Shown: in pieces, positions 5,617-6,264 of the stretch
How the letters are laid out: the number at the start of each line of letters is the position of its first letter
Numbering within the stretch: the stretch's first letter is position 1
Assembly (NCBI GenBank): GCA_027044845.1
Contig: JALUBM010000151.1
Coordinates: 1-6,264 of the forward strand
From: Sulfurimonas sp.
GTDB taxonomy: Bacteria > Campylobacterota > Campylobacteria > Campylobacterales > Sulfurimonadaceae
Reading direction: 5' to 3'
Length of the DNA stretch: 6,264 nt
Translations under genes and position numbers: made by a program
Notes under the pieces: model-generated
What the model was told of the DNA's origin: nothing
Databases searched by the model: none
What the model saw: the letters and a program-made list of their open reading frames with translations, nothing else

Positions 5617-6264
5617 ATATAAGAGATTTTAGCTACTAACTCTTTTGTTATATTATCAATATGCACTACTTTTTCTTTAATGGTGCCAATAGAATTTTTT
5701 GTAGTATGCATCTTACTGATTTGTTCTGATGTCAAATTGACAGAGTTGTGCGCTTCACTTTTAATAATTTCAGAATTTTCTGTATCGTCTAAACTTTTTT
5801 GGTAGGTATTTTCTACCTCTTGACTGGATTCACCTAAGCTTGATTGTAGCTCTTTTGAAATTTCTACAAGTTCAAGTGCTGATTTAGCATTAACTTCTAC
5901 ACTGCTACTTGCATCTGAAATACTTTGTACGATAACATTGACACTTGCATTAATCTCTGTTAATGCTCTTTGTGTATTTTCAGCAAGTTTTCTAACTTCA
6001 TCAGCTACAACTGCAAAACCACGCCCATGTTCACCAGCTCGAGCCGCTTCAATAGCTGCATTGAGTGCTAAAAGATTTGTTTTTTCGGATATGTCGGATA
6101 TAATGCTCAATATACCTTTTATATCCTCAGCATTTTGTGTTAATGATTTAAGATTTTTATTGACCTTTATTTCTCCATTATGAGTTTGCATAATATGATT
6201 TTCTAGTAAAGACATTTGTGAAATGGAATTTTTTATTTTTTTTGTGATATTGTTTAAACTATTT
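5613..6264 (-). CDS. Methyl-accepting chemotaxis protein, C-terminal signalling domain (5' end beyond window)
   Basis: Partial gene: the frame stays open from the stop at 5613-5615 to the right edge, giving 216 residues, so the first in-frame ATG (6213-6215) is probably internal. This is the cytoplasmic coiled-coil signalling domain of a chemoreceptor, which controls CheA through CheW. The highly conserved hairpin tip, from [20 protein letters not shown] through [16 protein letters not shown], is encoded at 5979-6086. Both flanking arms are heptad-like, rich in S, E, N and K. No sensory or HAMP domain is visible because the 5' part is missing. The C-terminus ends in KISYI and lacks a recognisable CheR-docking pentapeptide of the NWETF type. 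It converges on dgt, with both stop codons overlapping at 5613-5616. The ligand cannot be inferred. Confidence 0.95.
   Translation of the reverse strand, partial: NSLNNITKKIKNSISQMSLLENHIMQTHNGEIKVNKNLKSLTQNAEDIKGILSIISDISEKTNLLALNAAIEAARAGEHGRGFAVVADEVRKLAENTQRALTEINASVNVIVQSISDASSSVEVNAKSALELVEISKELQSSLGESSQEVENTYQKSLDDTENSEIIKSEAHNSVNLTSEQISKMHTTKNSIGTIKEKVVHIDNITKELVAKISYI
5621..5646 (+). terminator. Possible weak terminator downstream of dgt
   Basis: AAGAG (5621-5625) can pair with CTCTT (5640-5644), and TTAG (5629-5632) with CTAA (5636-5639). This leaves a CTA loop and a three-base bulge, and the stem runs into a short T stretch (5643-5646). The stem is AT-rich with only three G-C pairs and lies inside the chemoreceptor 3' coding region, so it could be chance. 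Confidence 0.25.

Noticed and set aside
5938..6183. Plus-strand open frame opposite the chemoreceptor tip
   Set aside because: The minus-strand frame encodes the unmistakable chemoreceptor hairpin; the plus-strand frame is its Ala/Ser-rich shadow.
6213..6215. ATG at 6215 as the true start of a short 200-residue chemotaxis protein
   Set aside because: The same frame remains open without a stop to the window edge, no good ribosome site precedes the ATG, and a signalling domain without an upstream sensor or HAMP region is less likely than an edge-truncated receptor.
1..6264. A novel defence, mobile or biosynthetic system
   Set aside because: All eight genes are accounted for by known families or a small lipoprotein. 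I found no long direct or inverted repeats, transposase, integrase, CRISPR-like array or toxin-antitoxin pair on reading both strands.

Overview
The window is an AT-rich, gene-dense stretch of a bacterial chromosome. The protein set points to a member of the Campylobacterota (Epsilonproteobacteria), most likely a Sulfurimonas-, Sulfuricurvum- or Arcobacter-like organism. The reasons are the style of the NrdB, Pcm and dGTPase-like proteins, the use of ThyX, the chemoreceptor tip sequence, promoters with a clear -10 and a poor -35 box, and frequent TTG starts. This assignment rests on recognition of protein sequence, not on a database search.

Layout. Positions 1-349 (minus) hold the N-terminal part of a YheT-like alpha/beta hydrolase that runs off the left edge. 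A 76-base divergent spacer (350-425) carries a good -10 box for the plus strand. Next is a tightly packed plus-strand run: nrdB (426-1448), a carbon-nitrogen hydrolase overlapping its 3' end (1435-2175), and pcm starting one base later from TTG (2177-2815). After a short spacer with a plausible promoter come thyX (about 2868-3701) and a 72-residue lipoprotein gene (3710-3928) whose Shine-Dalgarno site overlaps the thyX stop. A second spacer (3929-4005) has a consensus TATAAT ahead of a PhnA/YjdM-family zinc-ribbon protein gene (4006-4536). That is followed 12 bases later by a dGTPase-like HD phosphohydrolase gene (4549-5616, TTG start). On the minus strand, the 3' part of a chemoreceptor gene converges on dgt. 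The two stop codons overlap in a TTAA palindrome, and the receptor ORF stays open to the right edge.

How the genes relate. Three of the eight genes act on deoxynucleotide pools: NrdB (part of the enzyme that makes dNDPs), ThyX (makes dTMP) and Dgt (hydrolyses dNTPs). The CN hydrolase and Pcm between them may belong to metabolite and protein damage control; Pcm certainly repairs isoaspartyl residues. The hydrolase and chemoreceptor at the edges look unrelated to this theme.

I see no mobile element, CRISPR array, RNA gene, phage gene or defence system, and no gene-free stretch above 100 bases. The content is mostly ordinary core metabolism. The points most worth checking are a long, motif-divergent ThyX, a glycine where related dGTPases usually have a catalytic-region glutamate, and the clustering of dNTP genes.
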